Positions 62,415 to 64,000 of a stretch of DNA of 64,000 nt are shown piece by piece; position 1 is the first letter of the stretch, and each line of letters begins with the position of its first letter. The notes beneath the pieces were generated by a model, which saw nothing but the letters and a program-made list of their open reading frames with translations, was not told the origin of the DNA and ran no database searches. The translations under genes and the position numbers were made by a program. Origin of the DNA: CAIVVT01 sp963757265 (lineage in GTDB: Bacteria > Acidobacteriota > Terriglobia > Bryobacterales > Bryobacteraceae); NCBI GenBank assembly GCA_963757265.1, contig CAVWRA010000006.1, forward strand, positions 1,860,001 through 1,924,000. The letters are read 5' to 3'.

Positions 62415-62451
62415 CTTCATCGCGCCGCACGGTTCCCACATTGCGATGAAG
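62415..62451 (+). terminator. Hairpin behind the phospholipase-like gene
   Basis: CTTCATCGC (62415-62423) and GCGATGAAG (62443-62451) pair perfectly with a 19-nt loop, starting 17 bp after the stop codon. There is no T-run, so termination is uncertain. Confidence 0.45.
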
Positions 62452-62452
62452 C

Positions 62453-62483
62453 GGCTTATATGTCCGCTGCGGACATATAAGCC
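62453..62483. repeat. 31-bp perfect palindrome
   Basis: GGCTTATATGTCCGC, one T, and GCGGACATATAAGCC form 15-bp arms without a mismatch. It starts two bases after the previous hairpin. A second inverted repeat with related arms (GTCCGCTT ... AAGCGGAC, 62566-62592) lies 83 bp downstream. Confidence 0.7.
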
Positions 62484-62565
62484 CAACGAGGCTCTGTGCG
62501 ACTTGGGCCTGCGCGGATTTGGCGCGAGTCTTGGTAACGGCGACCTACCAGCCCAGAATGGGATC

Positions 62566-62592
62566 GTCCGCTTTGGATCGTTCGAAGCGGAC
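62566..62592. repeat. 8-bp inverted repeat sharing GTCCGC with the upstream palindrome
   Basis: GTCCGCTT (62566-62573) and AAGCGGAC (62585-62592) are separated by 11 nt. The shared GTCCGC/GCGGAC suggests that the two structures belong to one degenerate repeat. Confidence 0.5.
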
Positions 62593-62809
62593 TTATGCGG
62601 GTCAATATCGGTAGCGTGCGGGCAAGGGGCCGGCGTCTTGAAGATCGTGCTGGGCAGCTTCCACTAGGCCATTCGGAAGCTGTCCGATCTACCGTTCGAA
62701 TACCGGCAAGAACTGGTTGAATGCTCTCCGAGTCCTTCTGTCCGGAAACGTCACCTTCCGGGCGTGACGGCATCGCGTGAACCTATGCGTCGCGGCTGTT
62801 AGGCCGCAC

Positions 62810-63013
62810 TCACTTCTTGCCGCTGGGGGCGAGGCGCTTGAGTTCCTCGAACCAGTTCTGGACGAGAATCATTTCCGTCACCGGCGTGGGCTTCCGGTCA
62901 TCGAGCTTGACCATCAGGAAGCGTTGGCCATCCAACGCGAGATCCCAGTTGCGGATCGGAGCATTCCATTGGGGTCCTGGCTGATCAAACAGCAGACGCG
63001 CTTGGCCGGCGCG
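62810..63013 (-). pseudogene. C-terminal remnant of a PD40/TolB-type beta-propeller protein
   Basis: In the same frame as the next gene and directly behind its TAG, the sequence reads RAGQARLLFDQPGPQWNAPI, then RNWDLALDGQRFLMVKLDDR and VTEMILVQNWFEELKRLAPS, ending GKK before TGA. This is the usual end of serine/threonine-kinase-associated PD40 propellers ('DGQRFLMIK ... I-VV-NWFEELKRL-P-GK'). It has no start and is read only if the TAG is suppressed. Confidence 0.55.
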
Positions 63014-64000
63014 CTACCAGTCCACGTCAAGGCGGTAGAGCTCGTACAAACTCCTATCCACCGTGACTACGGCCTCCCTATCCGGAGTCCAGGAAGGGAT
63101 CCAAGCGTTCCACACCAGACGAAACTCGTTGACGCTGCGGATTTCCTCCAGCTTGCGCGTGGCTACCGCGATGCGGACCAGCCTGATCATTTGAAGCCAG
63201 ATGGTCCCATACACGTATTTGCTGTCCTTCGACCAGGTGGGCCCATAAATCACCTTGCCGGCATCCGTCCAGCTTCGCGTTTCGAAATCATAGAGGAAGG
63301 TCCGGCCATGTCCAAATGCCACAAGATGTTTCCCGTCGGGGGACCAGCGCGCTGTGTCCATCTCCTCCGAGCCGGGCACCATCTGTACCTGGCCGGTCTC
63401 CAGGTCCACGATCGAGACGTGCCGATCCTCCTTGGGAACGGGCGGCTCCCCCGGCGGTGCAAACGGTGCAAATACCAGTTTCCTTCCGTCGGGCGACCAG
63501 TCGGGATCAGACCCTGGACCGTTCACGCCCTTCACCGGCTCGGGCTTGCCACCTGCCGCTGGGATGGTATAGATCCGGGGAGGCTCTCCGTACCATAGGT
63601 GCCTTCTTGCGGCAAACGCCAGGCGTTTGCCGTCCGGCGACCAGCGGGGGTCCCAGCTCTTCAAACTGTCATACAGAAGGATCTTGTCGCTGCCATCGCG
63701 CCTGCATTTCCACAACTCCTGTTCGGGATAACTCACGTAGGCGATCCACTGCCCGTCGGGCGAGTAGTCCAGGCCGGAAGCGGAAAGTTTGCCCAGGTAG
63801 GGCTCGAAACGGTCCGTCTGCCGGTTGAGCTTCATCAATTCCCCGCGGGGTACTACTCCCTGTGTGTAGATCACGCGTGAATCCGCGGGGTCCTCATAGG
63901 CCCAAAGATTGTAGACCACGGATCCGGCCGTCAAACGCTGCGGCTCCGGCCGCCTCATCCAGCCCAGCCAGCGCCGGCTTCCTAGCACGAAAATCTCCCC
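63014..64000 (-). CDS. PD40-repeat (TolB-like) beta-propeller protein, 5' end beyond the window
   Basis: At least 328 residues are encoded, and the frame is still open at the window edge (GEIFVLGSRRWLGW). WD40-like/TolB PD40 repeats are clear: ASGLDYSPDGQWIAYVSYPE, DPRWSPDGKRLAFAARRHLW, DPDWSPDGRKLVFAPFAPPG and TARWSPDGKHLVAFGHGRTF. In Acidobacteriota such propellers often follow a kinase or a winged-helix DNA-binding domain; which one is present here cannot be seen. The gene ends VDRSLYELYRLDVDW. A GTG at 63988 could be mistaken for the start, but no ribosome site precedes it. Confidence 0.72.
   Translation of the reverse strand, partial: GEIFVLGSRRWLGWMRRPEPQRLTAGSVVYNLWAYEDPADSRVIYTQGVVPRGELMKLNRQTDRFEPYLGKLSASGLDYSPDGQWIAYVSYPEQELWKCRRDGSDKILLYDSLKSWDPRWSPDGKRLAFAARRHLWYGEPPRIYTIPAAGGKPEPVKGVNGPGSDPDWSPDGRKLVFAPFAPPGEPPVPKEDRHVSIVDLETGQVQMVPGSEEMDTARWSPDGKHLVAFGHGRTFLYDFETRSWTDAGKVIYGPTWSKDSKYVYGTIWLQMIRLVRIAVATRKLEEIRSVNEFRLVWNAWIPSWTPDREAVVTVDRSLYELYRLDVDW

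Overview
The window reads as an accessory-rich chromosomal stretch of an Acidobacteriota bacterium of the Solibacter/Bryobacter type. The reasons are a high-GC genome with short intergenic gaps, a 1260-residue Oar-like TonB receptor with an N-terminal carboxypeptidase-regulatory domain, a PEP-CTERM protein, many exported carbohydrate-active enzymes with RRxFL-type leaders, and a helix-turn-helix gene whose broken-off tail carries a SEC-C zinc motif. The taxonomic placement is inferred from gene content; no 16S rRNA or complete tRNA gene is present.

Layout. 0-3.8 kb holds decayed DNA (integrase, histidine kinase, response regulator and SorC-type regulator fragments) around a DUF4097-like secreted protein and a KDPG aldolase. 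4-17.7 kb is a polysaccharide/sugar region: TonB receptor, DUF5107 protein, NHL-repeat protein, GH50-like and GH39-like glycosidases, an SGNH hydrolase and a broken glycosidase. 18-25.6 kb holds the PEP-CTERM gene, a repeat-rich zone with an HTH gene split by an IS110/IS1111-type element, a membrane-anchored HExxH protein and an AraC pseudogene. 25.9-29.4 kb has a DUF4038-type glycosidase, a polysaccharide deacetylase and IS4 and sirtuin fragments. 29.8-35 kb has a sodium-symporter/M20 peptidase operon, with a 49-residue membrane protein as its last gene, divergent from a NagB-like/PfkB pair. 35-45.3 kb has a sigma-54 activator divergent from a lysophospholipid transporter-acyltransferase-acyl-ACP synthetase fusion, followed by the DUF2157/GDYXXLXY/DUF2339 membrane trio. 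45.6-60 kb is a sugar-acid and glycoside region: Gfo/Idh oxidoreductase, six-hairpin glycosidase, aldo/keto reductase, L-rhamnonate-dehydratase-like enzyme, DapA-family aldolase, second enolase-superfamily enzyme (frameshifted), amidohydrolase and DUF362 protein. 60-64 kb has a conserved hypothetical, a zinc-dependent phospholipase C-like protein, strong palindromes and a PD40 beta-propeller gene that runs off the right edge.

How the genes fit together. The TonB receptor and exported glycosidases suggest uptake and depolymerisation of plant or microbial polysaccharides. The 51.8-58 kb enzymes fit lactone hydrolysis, aldonate dehydration and retro-aldol cleavage of a sugar acid, but nearly every member carries an apparent Tat leader, so much of this chemistry may be periplasmic. 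The symporter/M20 operon and the NagB-like/PfkB pair fit uptake and use of small amides or amino sugars.

A second theme is decay. At least sixteen gene fragments or frameshifted genes lie between intact genes, many next to short repeats: a GTAAACGSCGTTTAC-type motif, a 150-bp repeat, a repeat that can be read in frame as protein, and a MITE-like element with TA flanks.
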